13,128 nucleotides of DNA, taken from the NCBI GenBank assembly GCA_913062735.1, contig CAJXWI010000020.1:1-13128 (forward strand), read 5' to 3'. Shown in pieces: positions 1 through 8,209 of this stretch. Within the stretch, counting starts at the first letter, position 1, and the number at the start of each line of letters is the position of its first letter. The notes under the pieces were generated by a model. That model was not told where the DNA came from. It did no database searches and saw only the letters and a list, made by a program, of their open reading frames with translations. The position numbers and the translations under genes are program-made. The stretch comes from an uncultured Arcobacter sp. (lineage in GTDB: Bacteria; Campylobacterota; Campylobacteria; Campylobacterales; Arcobacteraceae).

Positions 1-599
1 AATTCAATATTTTTTTCTATTCCTTTAAAGTCACTAGAAGCTGTGTTTATTATTTCTTTTGCTTGCGTTAAAACTTCTTGAAATGCTGCTTCTTCTACTG
101 GAAGTTTATTTGCTTGTATATTTAAATTCTGTGTAATTTCTTTTAAATCTACTTTATCAATTTGTAAAGAATTATTGTCAACAGATAATGTAATTGTTTT
201 TTCTTCATATTGTGCAGCAAAAAGATTTTTATTGTCAAATTTACTGTTTTGAGTTTCACTTGCAAAGTCTTTTAATAAAGATTTTACTTCTAAAACGTCT
301 TCTTTACTTAATTGTTGATTTTCATCTTTGTCAAGTTTATTGTCAATTCTATTTAAAATTTGGCTTTGTTCTTCTAAGGTATTTTGTGCAATTTTGCTAA
401 TAGCTAAACCTTGGTTTGATTGTTCTAATCCAAGAGCTAAAGTACTTCTATCATGGCTTAGAAGTGCGGATATGCTTAAGTTATAAGAATCTTCTTCTTC
501 ATTATTGATTTTGGCAGATGAGTGGGTTCTATCTAAATTTACTTGGGGATTAAGACCTTGTAAATTATCAATATTGGGGTTTATATTATTAACATCCAT
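1..599 (-). CDS. Flagellin-like protein, 3' end off window
   Basis: Reading the minus strand from ATG at 599-597 gives 199 codons with no stop, so the gene continues past base 1. An AAGGA site (606-610) lies 6 bases before the start. The protein resembles bacterial flagellins: residues 6-25 (INPNIDNLQGLNPQVNLDRT) recall the INTNI-SLNAQ-NL-KTQ opening; residues 52-90 (STLALGLEQSNQGLAISKIA, then EEQSQILNRI) recall the D1 spoke helix; KFDNKNLFA at 120-128 matches the usual TSFNGKQLL element. Near the right-hand limit, an amphipathic helix (TQAKEIINTASSDFKGIEKN) recalls the C-terminal flagellin helix. The D0 signature LSSGLRINSAADDASG is replaced by an acidic, Asn-rich stretch (residues 30-40). 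It may therefore not polymerise. It could be an export or chaperone-type flagellin relative like the H. pylori FliS co-chaperone HP1076, but that name is only a suggestion. The gene is clearly coding; the family call is moderately sure. Confidence 0.72.
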   Translation of the reverse strand, partial: MDVNNINPNIDNLQGLNPQVNLDRTHSSAKINNEEEDSYNLSISALLSHDRSTLALGLEQSNQGLAISKIAQNTLEEQSQILNRIDNKLDKDENQQLSKEDVLEVKSLLKDFASETQNSKFDNKNLFAAQYEEKTITLSVDNNSLQIDKVDLKEITQNLNIQANKLPVEEAAFQEVLTQAKEIINTASSDFKGIEKNIE

Positions 600-624
600 A
601 AAAAATCCTTTTCTATATTAGTAA

Positions 625-630
625 ATTATA
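625..630 (-). promoter_or_regulatory. -10 box of the flagellin-like gene
   Basis: On the minus strand the hexamer TATAAT reads from 630 to 625, about 25 bases before the start codon and upstream of the AAGGA site at 606-610. It is a perfect consensus -10. No -35 is evident, which is usual for Campylobacterota housekeeping promoters. The TTAC direct-repeat motif found before the hook genes is absent here. Confidence 0.5.
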
Positions 631-656
631 GAATAAGTATTATTAAAATTGCATAA

Positions 657-672
657 AACTATTGCAATAGTT
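657..672. repeat. Perfect 16-bp palindrome, possible operator
   Basis: AACTATTGCAATAGTT is identical to its own reverse complement. It sits between the two divergent promoters, with its centre about 55 bases upstream of the predicted ilvB transcription start and about 35 bases from the -10 box of the divergent gene. Dyads of this kind are typical binding sites for dimeric regulators, but no regulator can be named. A role for either gene is inference. Confidence 0.4.
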
Positions 673-700
673 CTCTTTTCTTAACGCACTTTTAATGTGT

Positions 701-713
701 TTTTTTGTAGAAT
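701..713 (+). promoter_or_regulatory. Predicted promoter of the ilvB operon
   Basis: A T-tract followed by G and TAGAAT (708-713) matches the T-rich stretch plus extended -10 typical of sigma-70 promoters in Campylobacter and Helicobacter. Transcription would start near 720, only about 23 bases before the ilvB ATG. That leaves no room for a leader peptide or attenuator in the transcript. The ribosome site AGGGAGA is at 729-735. Confidence 0.45.
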
Positions 714-742
714 ATTGCCTATTTTATTAGGGAGAAAGTATT

Positions 743-2437
743 ATGAAAATGACCGGCGCGAAAATGGTTACAGAATCATTACATGAAGAAGGGGTAGACG
801 TAGTTTTTGGTTATCCTGGAGGCGCTATTATGAACGTCTACGATGAGATTTATAAACAAAAGAATTTTCAACATATCTTAACGAGACACGAGCAAGCTGC
901 AATACATGCGGCTGAAGGTTATGCAAAGTCAACTGGTAAAGTAGGAGTTGCAATTGTAACATCAGGTCCTGGTTTTACAAATGCAGTTACTGGTTTGGCG
1001 GATGCATATATGGATTCAATTCCACTAGTAGTTATTTCAGGGCAAGTGCCTACTACAATTATTGGAACAGACGGTTTTCAAGAAATTGATGCAATTGGTA
1101 TTTCAAGACCTTGTACAAAACACAATTATTTAATAAATCATATTGATGATATTCCAAGAGTTATGAAAGAAGCTTTTCATATTGCTTCAACAGGACGACC
1201 AGGTCCAGTTCATGTTGATATTCCAAAAGATATCACTGCTCAAATGGCTAATTTTGATTATTCAAAACCTGTTGATTTACCAACATATAAACCAACAGTC
1301 AATTATAATAAACGGCAATTAAAAAAAGCAATGGAAGCTATTAGTAAAGCTAAAAAACCTTTATTATATATTGGTGGTGGTGCTGTTCTTGCTAATTGTA
1401 GTGAAGAAATAAGAGAATTTTCAAAACTTACTAATATCCCTGCTGTTGAAACATTAATGGCAAGAGGTGTTATGGGTCATGATAATGAAATGTTTTTTGG
1501 AATGCTTGGAATGCATGGTGAATATGCAGCAAATATGGCAGCACATGAAACAGATTTACTTATTTCTTTAGGAGCTAGATTTGATGATAGAGTTACAGGA
1601 CGCTTAGATCAGTTTGCAAAAAAAGCAAAAGTAATACATATTGATATTGATCCTGCATCTATTGACAAGCTAGTAGATACAAACTATCCAATAGTTGGAG
1701 ATCTAAAAGTTACCTTAAAAGGTATGTTAAAAGAAGCAATAGATATGAAATTCAATGATTATTCAAATTGGAATGATTTATTATTAGAATACAGAGAAAA
1801 ACAGCCTTTACGTTTTATTGATTCTAATGAAACTATTAAACCACAATGGCCAATTGTAAGAATTGGGGAATTATTAGGCGAAGATGCTATTGTCTCAACG
1901 GATGTTGGACAACATCAAATGTGGGCTGCACAATTTTATCCTTTTTCTCGCCCAAGACAATTTGTAACATCTGGTGGTTTAGGAACTATGGGCTTTGGTC
2001 TTCCTGCTGCTATGGGTGTTGCACGTGGAAATCCAGATAAAATTTCTATTAATATTACAGGTGATGGTTCAATTTTAATGAATATTCAAGAGTTAATGAC
2101 TTGTGTTGAAAGTAAGCTTCCTGTTATTAATGTAATTTTGAATAATAATTATTTAGGAATGGTAAGACAGTGGCAAACCATGTTTTACGACAACCGATTA
2201 TCTGAAACTGTATTAGATGCGCAACCTGATTTTCAAATGTTAGTACAAGCTTTTGGTGGAATTGGTTATAAAGTAAAAACAAAAGAAGAGTTTGATGCAG
2301 CATTAAAAGATGCTGTTAAACAAAAGAAAGTTGCAATGATTGAAGTTATTGTAGATAGAAATGAAGATGTTTTACCAATGGTTCCCAATGGACATGCTTT
2401 AAATGAAATGACACTAATAGGAGATACAGATGCATAG
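743..2437 (+). CDS. ilvB: Acetolactate synthase large (catalytic) subunit
   Basis: This thiamine-diphosphate enzyme condenses pyruvate with pyruvate or 2-oxobutyrate, the first common step of valine, leucine and isoleucine synthesis. At 564 residues it has the usual family length. The N-terminal domain carries the [11 protein letters not shown] motif (24-34) and the catalytic glutamate E50 in RHEQAA. The central FAD/Rossmann-type domain contains [15 protein letters not shown]. The C-terminal domain has the ThDP/Mg motif starting [12 protein letters not shown] (440-451), with metal ligands D441 and N468, followed by LGMVRQWQ (471-478), whose tryptophan is the classical herbicide-contact residue. 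No key residue is missing. The gene overlaps ilvH by 8 bases, so the two subunits are translationally coupled. In Campylobacter the equivalent gene is often called ilvI. Confidence 0.97.
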   Translation: MKMTGAKMVTESLHEEGVDVVFGYPGGAIMNVYDEIYKQKNFQHILTRHEQAAIHAAEGYAKSTGKVGVAIVTSGPGFTNAVTGLADAYMDSIPLVVISGQVPTTIIGTDGFQEIDAIGISRPCTKHNYLINHIDDIPRVMKEAFHIASTGRPGPVHVDIPKDITAQMANFDYSKPVDLPTYKPTVNYNKRQLKKAMEAISKAKKPLLYIGGGAVLANCSEEIREFSKLTNIPAVETLMARGVMGHDNEMFFGMLGMHGEYAANMAAHETDLLISLGARFDDRVTGRLDQFAKKAKVIHIDIDPASIDKLVDTNYPIVGDLKVTLKGMLKEAIDMKFNDYSNWNDLLLEYREKQPLRFIDSNETIKPQWPIVRIGELLGEDAIVSTDVGQHQMWAAQFYPFSRPRQFVTSGGLGTMGFGLPAAMGVARGNPDKISINITGDGSILMNIQELMTCVESKLPVINVILNNNYLGMVRQWQTMFYDNRLSETVLDAQPDFQMLVQAFGGIGYKVKTKEEFDAALKDAVKQKKVAMIEVIVDRNEDVLPMVPNGHALNEMTLIGDTDA

Positions 2438-2927
2438 TGACAATCACTACTACGACCAAGAAATTACCAGACAGGTTATTTCTGTAATGGTATTAAATGA
2501 AAACAATGCTTTATCTCGAATTGTTGGTTTGTTTTCTGCACGTGGTTATAATATTGATTCTTTAACAGTTGCACCTGTAGAAGGAAGTGAATATTCTCGT
2601 ATGACTATTGTTACAACAGGTGATAAAAGAGTTATCTCTCAAATTGTTAAACAATTAAATAAACTTATTCCTATTTTAAAAGTTAATGAACATAAAAATG
2701 TAATTGAAAAAGATACGGTTTTAATGAAGTTTTCTATTGAGAATAATTTAGCAGATATTGATGTAATTGCAAAAACCTATCATGGAAGTATTCAAGATGT
2801 AACAGATGATGCGATTATAGTTTCAGCTACTGATTCAGCAGCAAGAATCGCCAATTTTATCTCTGTTATGCAAAAATACAAACCTTTAGAAATAGTACGA
2901 TCTGGAATTGTAGCAATTGAGCGATAA
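2430..2927 (+). CDS. ilvH: Acetolactate synthase small (regulatory) subunit
   Basis: This is the regulatory partner of IlvB: it raises catalytic activity and normally confers feedback inhibition by valine. At 165 residues it has the usual length. An N-terminal ACT domain (about 15-90) contains [20 protein letters not shown] (28-47), and a C-terminal ACT-like half ends in [12 protein letters not shown]. The start ATG lies inside the last codons of ilvB, with AGGAG at 2419-2423 six bases before it. About 12 residues precede the conserved core. When aligned by eye to E. coli IlvH, asparagine N23 of the valine pocket (E. coli Asn11) is kept, but the position of E. coli Gly14 is Asn26 here. Gly14 substitutions in E. 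coli reduce valine sensitivity, so inhibition could differ in this protein. Confidence 0.96.
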   Translation: MHSDNHYYDQEITRQVISVMVLNENNALSRIVGLFSARGYNIDSLTVAPVEGSEYSRMTIVTTGDKRVISQIVKQLNKLIPILKVNEHKNVIEKDTVLMKFSIENNLADIDVIAKTYHGSIQDVTDDAIIVSATDSAARIANFISVMQKYKPLEIVRSGIVAIER

Positions 2928-2936
2928 GGAATAGTT

Positions 2937-3884
2937 ATGAGATTAAATGAGCTGTGTAAAAATTTAGGTATTGAATGTTCTAGTAATCAAAAGATTACAG
3001 GACTTAATACCTTAAAAGATGCAAATACGAAAGAAGTCACTTTTTTAGAAAATAAAAAATATCTCAAAGACTTAGAAAATACAAAAGCTGCAGCTGTTTT
3101 TATTAAAAAAGAGTTTCAGCACTTGCTGCCTTCAAATACCTTGGCCCTAATTTGTGAAGAACCTTATATTGAACTGGCACACGCTAGTAAATATTTTGCA
3201 GCACCACTAGTAGATAGTGATGGTAAAGAAGCTTTAATTGGAAAAAATACAGTAATTATGAAAGGCGCTAATCTTGGTAGAAACGTAATTATTGGTAGCT
3301 CTTGTACTGTTTTTCCTGGGGCTTACATAGGTGATAATGTTCGAATTGGAGACAATACAATTATTCAAGCCAATGTTGTAATTTATCGTGATTGTACTGT
3401 AGGGGATGATTGTTTAATTCATTCTGGTGCTATTATTGGTGCGGATGGTTTTGGTTTTGCTAATAATAAAGGCAAGTATATTAAAATATATCAAAATGGA
3501 AATGTTTCTATTGGAAATGATGTTGAAATTGGTGCAAATACTACTATTGATAGAGCTGCATTTAAATCTACTATTATTTGCGATGGGGCAAGAATTGATA
3601 ATTTAATACAAATTGCACACAATTGTATTGTTGGACCTGGGTGTATTTTAACCGCGCAAATTGGATTAGCAGGCTCTACAGTTTTAAATGAGTATGTTAT
3701 TATGGGTGCACAAAGTGGAACCGCAGGACATTTAGAAATAGCACCTTTTACTACAATATCAGCACGTGCTGGTGTTACTAAAAGTATTAAAGTAAGTAAA
3801 AAACAATGGGCTGGTTTTCCTTTAATGGAACACAGATCATGGTTACGATTACAAGGCAAAATTTCTAAATTATTAAAAGGATAA
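2937..3884 (+). CDS. lpxD: UDP-3-O-acylglucosamine N-acyltransferase
   Basis: LpxD adds the N-linked hydroxyacyl chain to UDP-3-O-acylglucosamine, the third step of lipid A synthesis, using acyl-ACP in the cytoplasm. The 315 residues show the family layout. An N-terminal uridine-binding domain (about 1-100) contains [15 protein letters not shown] left-handed beta-helix of hexapeptide repeats (about 105-290) includes [10 protein letters not shown]. The catalytic histidine is H228 in QIAHNC, and a second conserved histidine is in [10 protein letters not shown]-terminal helix ends in [13 protein letters not shown] at 2926-2930 sits six bases before the ATG, and the gap to ilvH is 9 bases. The order ilvB-ilvH-lpxD also occurs in Campylobacter, although the pathways are unrelated. 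Many proteobacteria have lpxD next to fabZ and lpxA instead. Confidence 0.95.
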   Translation: MRLNELCKNLGIECSSNQKITGLNTLKDANTKEVTFLENKKYLKDLENTKAAAVFIKKEFQHLLPSNTLALICEEPYIELAHASKYFAAPLVDSDGKEALIGKNTVIMKGANLGRNVIIGSSCTVFPGAYIGDNVRIGDNTIIQANVVIYRDCTVGDDCLIHSGAIIGADGFGFANNKGKYIKIYQNGNVSIGNDVEIGANTTIDRAAFKSTIICDGARIDNLIQIAHNCIVGPGCILTAQIGLAGSTVLNEYVIMGAQSGTAGHLEIAPFTTISARAGVTKSIKVSKKQWAGFPLMEHRSWLRLQGKISKLLKG

Positions 3885-3890
3885 ACCATA
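3875..3890 (+). promoter_or_regulatory. Ribosome site selecting an ATA start for ftsK
   Basis: AAAAGGA at 3875-3881 overlaps the lpxD stop codon. Exactly six bases then lead to ATA (3888-3890), the same spacing as most other genes here. No ATG, GTG or TTG lies in frame within reach of this site. The next candidates in frame are CTG at 3930 and TTG at 3936, neither with a ribosome site. This is the main evidence for the ftsK start. Confidence 0.6.
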
Positions 3891-6047
3891 ACTAAAAAAA
3901 TACTTTCATTAATTTCTTTATTTATCATACTGTTTTTGCAATATTCTATTTTTATTTCTGATACTCAAACTGTAGGTGTCATTGGCTCTAGTTTTGCCAA
4001 TTTTTCCCATAATTATTTTGGCTATCTCTCTTATGCTTATTTACTTTTCTTATTGTATCCCTTATATATTCTTAACTTTATTGTTTATGAAAAAGAAAAA
4101 TTATTAATGAAATCTTTAATTTTAATAATTTTTATTTTTGCAGTATTGGTTTTTCAAGCCTTAATAATAAAAGACAATTTAAGTGGTGAAATTGGGGATA
4201 TTATTGTATTAAGTTTAAATCCTTTTATTGGAAAAGCAGGTTTATGGGTTTTTATTTTAATTTGTTTTGTTATTACCTTATTCGTATTTCTTGAAGATAA
4301 AAATATTTCATTGAAAGAAAAATTAGCAGCTGTAAAAATAAAAAAACCTACTTTTGATTTTAAACAAATTGAAAAAATACCACAGTCCAGCAAAAAACGC
4401 GTAAAAAGAAAAGCTGAAAAAGTTTTGGTTAAAGAAGTAGGGGACACTGCTGAAATAATACTGGAAAAAACAGCTCCAAAAGAAGAAAAAATACAAGAAG
4501 CGATTATTATAGAAGAAAAAGAAGATTTATCTTTAGAGCAGAGTGTACATGAAGTAGATTCAGGTCATTCTGTAATTGTTGAAGAATTAGAAGAAAACAA
4601 AATTTTACAAGATCAAATTGAATTGGGTGAAAATATTAAACCAAAAGATTTTAAACTGCCTTTAAATAAATTTTTTCAAGATGCTCCTAAAGCAAAAAAA
4701 TCAAAAATGGATGAAGATTTAATTGATAAAAAAATTGGAGATTTATTAGATAAACTTGCAAAATTTAAAATTGAAGGGGATGTTGTACGTACATATACAG
4801 GTCCTGTTGTAACTACTTTTGAGTTTAAACCAGCTGCGCATATTAAAGTATCTAAAATATTAAACTTACAAGATGATTTAGCAATGGCTTTAAAAGCACA
4901 AACGATTAGAATTCAAGCTCCAATCCCTGGTAAAGATGTTGTTGGTATTGAAGTTCCTAATGAAGAATCTCAAATAATATATTTTAAAGATTTATTGGAT
5001 TCAGAAATTTTCCAAAAATCTACTTCTCCTTTGACTATGATTTTAGGAAAAGATATTGTTGGTAAACCTTTTGTAACAGATCTTAAAAAACTTCCTCACT
5101 TATTAATTGCTGGAACTACTGGTTCTGGTAAGTCTGTTGGTATTAATTCAATGATTTTATCTTTATTGTATAAAAATTCTCCAGATGATTTAAAACTGGT
5201 TATGATTGATCCTAAAATGCTTGAATTTACAATGTATGAAGATATTCCTCACTTATTAACTCCTATCATAACAAAACCAAGTGAAGCAGTAACTGCTTTA
5301 GCTAATATGGTTTTAGAGATGGAGAGAAGATATACTCTAATGGCTAAATCACGTACAAAAAATATTGAAAACTATAATGAAAAATCAAAAACAGCAGATT
5401 ACGATGCTTTTCCTTATATTGTTGTTATTATTGATGAGCTAGGAGATTTAATGATGACTTCTGGAAAAGAAGTTGAAATCTCAATTGCAAGACTTGCTCA
5501 AATGGCAAGAGCTTCTGGAATACATTTAATAGTAGCAACGCAGCGACCTTCTGTGGATGTTGTTACTGGTCTTATTAAAGCGAACCTTCCAAGTAGAATT
5601 GCTTATAAAGTAGGTCAGAGAATTGATTCAAAAATCATTTTAGATGCTATGGGCGCTGAATCATTACTTGGCCGTGGGGATATGTTATTTACTCCTCCTG
5701 GTATGTCTGGCCTTGTAAGGCTTCATGCTCCTTGGTCAAAAGAAAACGAGATTGAAGAAGTAGTTGAGTTCTTAAAAGCACAGAGAGAAGTGCAATATGA
5801 TATGAATTTTATTAAATCAAAAGAGGGCTCTGGTATGAGTTCTAATCCTTCTGATGCAAGTGATTTTGATGAATTGTACGAAAGTGCAAAAATGATAGTT
5901 CTTAATGATAAAAAAACATCCATTTCTTATATACAAAGAAAATTAAGAATTGGCTATAACAGAGCCGCTACTATTATTGAGCAATTACAAATGGCTGGAG
6001 TTTTATCTGAACCTAATGTAAAAGGTAACAGAGAAATACTTATTTGA
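3888..6047 (+). CDS. ftsK: DNA translocase FtsK, probable ATA start
   Basis: FtsK is a septum-anchored hexameric ATPase that pumps chromosomal DNA during division and supports dimer resolution. Starting at ATA 3888 gives 719 residues: four N-terminal membrane segments (about 4-23, then SYAYLLFLLYPLYILNFIVY, LILIIFIFAVLVFQALII and LWVFILICFVITLFVFL); a charged, Glu/Lys-rich linker to about residue 250; the motor with Walker A GTTGSGKS (K415) and Walker B VVIIDELGDL (D516, E517); and a C-terminal winged-helix gamma domain (YIQRKLRIGYNRAATIIEQL) that reads DNA polarity sequences. Starting at TTG 3936 would delete the first membrane segment and change the membrane topology. The gap to lpxD is 3 bases, suggesting coupled expression. 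Function is certain; only the start is open, since a sequencing error or a recent ATG-to-ATA change would look the same. Confidence 0.93.
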   Translation: MTKKILSLISLFIILFLQYSIFISDTQTVGVIGSSFANFSHNYFGYLSYAYLLFLLYPLYILNFIVYEKEKLLMKSLILIIFIFAVLVFQALIIKDNLSGEIGDIIVLSLNPFIGKAGLWVFILICFVITLFVFLEDKNISLKEKLAAVKIKKPTFDFKQIEKIPQSSKKRVKRKAEKVLVKEVGDTAEIILEKTAPKEEKIQEAIIIEEKEDLSLEQSVHEVDSGHSVIVEELEENKILQDQIELGENIKPKDFKLPLNKFFQDAPKAKKSKMDEDLIDKKIGDLLDKLAKFKIEGDVVRTYTGPVVTTFEFKPAAHIKVSKILNLQDDLAMALKAQTIRIQAPIPGKDVVGIEVPNEESQIIYFKDLLDSEIFQKSTSPLTMILGKDIVGKPFVTDLKKLPHLLIAGTTGSGKSVGINSMILSLLYKNSPDDLKLVMIDPKMLEFTMYEDIPHLLTPIITKPSEAVTALANMVLEMERRYTLMAKSRTKNIENYNEKSKTADYDAFPYIVVIIDELGDLMMTSGKEVEISIARLAQMARASGIHLIVATQRPSVDVVTGLIKANLPSRIAYKVGQRIDSKIILDAMGAESLLGRGDMLFTPPGMSGLVRLHAPWSKENEIEEVVEFLKAQREVQYDMNFIKSKEGSGMSSNPSDASDFDELYESAKMIVLNDKKTSISYIQRKLRIGYNRAATIIEQLQMAGVLSEPNVKGNREILI

Positions 6048-6054
6048 GTTTTTG

Positions 6055-6085
6055 TTACTTTTTATTTACTTTAATGAGCTACAAT
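6055..6085 (+). promoter_or_regulatory. Two-component operon promoter with TTAC direct repeat
   Basis: TTACTTTTTATTTACTT (6055-6071) contains TTAC twice, 11 bases apart, the layout OmpR-family regulators use to bind one face of DNA as a tandem dimer. Exactly 8 bases later comes the -10 hexamer TACAAT (6080-6085), so the motif occupies the -35 region as an activator site would. Because it precedes the regulator's own gene, autoregulation is the simplest reading. The same arrangement recurs before flgD and flgE. Confidence 0.55.
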
Positions 6086-6110
6086 TCTTTTTGTAAATAA
6101 GGAGTAATAA

Positions 6111-6794
6111 TTGATTAGCATACTAATGATTGAAGATGATGTAGAATTAGCTGAAATTCTAACAGAATATCTGGATCAATACAATATAAAAGTTACTAAC
6201 TACGAAAAACCTGAACTTGGAATCTCTGCTTTAAATAGTAAAAAATATGATTTAATTATTTTAGATTTATCTTTACCAGGTATTGATGGTATTGATGTTT
6301 GTCATATGATTAGAAAAAAATTTGATACTCCTATTATTATTTCTTCTGCTCGCTCTCATTTGGGTGACAAAATTGCGTGTTTTTCATATGGAGCAGATGA
6401 TTTTATGCCAAAACCATACGATACTCAAGAACTTATATTTAGAATAAAATCAATTTTAAGACGCTGCAAAATAAGTCCCCTTATAGAAGAAGAAAAAAAT
6501 AGCCTAAACCTTTTTTCAGTAAATGAGCAAAAAATGGAAATTATAAAAAATAATTCTATTTTATCTTTAACCAATGCAGAATTCTATATTCTTTCTTATC
6601 TAATAAAGAAAAGTGGTTTTATTATCTCACGAGAAGAATTATTAGGAAATGTAGAATCTATAAAATATGAAAGCTCTTATAAGAGTATTGATGTATTAAT
6701 AGGAAGAGTTCGTGGTAAAATTGAAAACAATACTAAAAAACCCAAACATATCCTCTCAATTAGAGGCATAGGTTATAAATTTGTTAACGCCTAA
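6111..6794 (+). CDS. OmpR-family response regulator, candidate hook-gene regulator
   Basis: This 227-residue protein has a receiver domain (1-120) and a winged-helix DNA-binding domain (about 130-227). The receiver has the acidic pair E8/D9/D10, phosphoacceptor D52 in LIILDLSLPG, switch residue S79 and K101 in MPKPYD. The C-terminal part shows LTNAEFYILSYLIKKSG, VLIGRVRGKIE and ILSIRGIGYKF, all typical of the OmpR/PhoB effector domain. The start is TTG, chosen because AAGGAG (6099-6104) lies six bases before it and the protein opens directly with the first receiver strand. It overlaps the kinase gene by 14 bases. Overall style is close to the ArsR-type regulators of Campylobacterota. Its position before the flagellar hook genes, and the shared promoter motif, suggest that it controls them; that is inference. 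Confidence 0.92.
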   Translation: MISILMIEDDVELAEILTEYLDQYNIKVTNYEKPELGISALNSKKYDLIILDLSLPGIDGIDVCHMIRKKFDTPIIISSARSHLGDKIACFSYGADDFMPKPYDTQELIFRIKSILRRCKISPLIEEEKNSLNLFSVNEQKMEIIKNNSILSLTNAEFYILSYLIKKSGFIISREELLGNVESIKYESSYKSIDVLIGRVRGKIENNTKKPKHILSIRGIGYKFVNA

Positions 6795-8205
6795 AAAACA
6801 TTCTATTTTTATTCAAATTAAGATATTTTTTATATTTATCTTTTTTTTTATAAATATAATGATTTTTATTTTGTTTATTTTTTCCCAAGATACTATTAAT
6901 AAAGAAAGGTCAAAACGTCATTTTGTTGCAATGATTTTGATTAATAATATTTCAAATCATAACTTAAACAATGAAGATATAAATAAAAAAATAAAACATC
7001 TTAATCTTAAAATAAGTGACTTGGATTATCAAAGTATAAAAAATGAATCTATTGAATATTTAAATTCAAAAAATGGGGCTACTATTAATTTTGTTTATAA
7101 AAATAAAGTATATATCAAAATCAATAGAAATTTTTTTAGAAATCTAAATGGCAAGCATAGGAGACCACCACATTTAAGAATGGGAAAGGATGGTAAATTA
7201 TTACCTCCCCCTAGAAGGTTAGGTCCAAGAAATAATGAGCCCTTTAGAGATTTATTTCCTATACCTATTGTTAAATCATCAGATAAGATACTTGCAGGTT
7301 TATTAAGAAATGCTCCCTTATTACCAGCTTTATTAAAAAAAGATATTTTATTTGAAGATTTAAATTCTTCTTTTAAAGAAAATCTTATATGGTTTGTTTT
7401 ATTTGTTCTAGTTGATATGGTTTTGTTGTGGTTTTACTTGTTTTTAATGAAAAAACTAAAACCCCTTCTTTTATTAAAAAAGAAAATCAGAAACTTCTCA
7501 AATGGAAAACTTATTATTGAAAAAGAATTAATATATAAAGATGAAATTTCAGAAGTTAGCAATGAATTTAACAATGCATTGATAAAAATAAAAGAACTCA
7601 GAGAATCAAGAAACTTATTCTTACGTAATATTATGCATGAGCTTAACACACCTATTACAAAAGGAAAATTAATAAGTGATACACTAGCTAGCTCCAGAAG
7701 AAAAGAAATTCTGCAAAAAGTATTTTATCGATTAGAATACTTATTAATAGAATTTTCAAAAATTGAAGAATTGACTTCTGGTAAAATAACCTTAAAGAGG
7801 GCTAATTATCGTGTTTTAGATGTTTTAGATGAAGCCTTTGATTTGTTATTACTTGATAACAATAAAATTAATGTATCCAGTGTTGATGTAAGTATTGATG
7901 TTGATTTTCAGATTTTTTCTATTGCTTTAAAAAACTTAATTGATAATGCCTTAAAATATAATTCCAATGGTAATCCTGAACTACTTATTTCCCATTCTTC
8001 TATTTCAATATCTAATAAGGGTAGGGCTTTAAAAAAAGACATTAATGAGTATTATAAACCCTTTAATAGAGAATATGAATCTATTAATGAGGGACTAGGC
8101 CTTGGTTTGTATATTACAAAAAATATTATTGATGTACATGGTTATAAACTTAACTATACTTATGAAAAAGGAATACATACTTTTGTTATAGATTATAAAA
8201 AGTAA
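6781..8205 (+). CDS. Sensor histidine kinase, ArsS-like
   Basis: This membrane kinase (474 residues) would phosphorylate the preceding regulator. Transmembrane segments lie at about 9-32 and 203-223 and enclose a periplasmic sensor of about 170 residues. That sensor has an unusual Pro/Arg/His-rich patch at 124-152, including HRRPPH and LLPPPRRLGPRN. A short HAMP-like linker is followed by the dimerisation helix with H286 in MHELNTPITKGK, a wording typical of the ArsS family of Campylobacterota. The ATPase domain has the N box around N389 (NLIDNALKYN) and the G box GLGLGLY (438-444). The usual DxGxG motif reads NKGRA at 412-416, so the aspartate is replaced. The TTG start overlaps the regulator gene and has no good ribosome site, so translation probably depends on coupling. 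The signal sensed is unknown. Confidence 0.9.
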   Translation: MLTPKKHSIFIQIKIFFIFIFFFINIMIFILFIFSQDTINKERSKRHFVAMILINNISNHNLNNEDINKKIKHLNLKISDLDYQSIKNESIEYLNSKNGATINFVYKNKVYIKINRNFFRNLNGKHRRPPHLRMGKDGKLLPPPRRLGPRNNEPFRDLFPIPIVKSSDKILAGLLRNAPLLPALLKKDILFEDLNSSFKENLIWFVLFVLVDMVLLWFYLFLMKKLKPLLLLKKKIRNFSNGKLIIEKELIYKDEISEVSNEFNNALIKIKELRESRNLFLRNIMHELNTPITKGKLISDTLASSRRKEILQKVFYRLEYLLIEFSKIEELTSGKITLKRANYRVLDVLDEAFDLLLLDNNKINVSSVDVSIDVDFQIFSIALKNLIDNALKYNSNGNPELLISHSSISISNKGRALKKDINEYYKPFNREYESINEGLGLGLYITKNIIDVHGYKLNYTYEKGIHTFVIDYKK

Positions 8206-8209
8206 TTAT

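Noticed and set aside
194..400. Plus-strand 68-codon open frame
   Set aside because: Phe/Leu/Cys-rich shadow of the minus-strand flagellin-like gene, whose start and ribosome site are far better supported.
683..706. Terminator-like hairpin: AACGCA and TGTGTT arms followed by a T run
   Set aside because: The stem is only six pairs with a G-U pair and a 7-base loop. It lies upstream of the predicted ilvB transcription start, and the T run is better read as part of that promoter.
3491..3928. Minus-strand 145-codon frame over lpxD and the start of ftsK
   Set aside because: Antisense shadow of the LpxD hexapeptide region; no ribosome site or recognisable domain, and it runs through the lpxD-ftsK junction.
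3936..3938. TTG as the ftsK start
   Set aside because: It has no ribosome site and would cut through the first membrane segment; the frame is open upstream to a well-spaced ATA.
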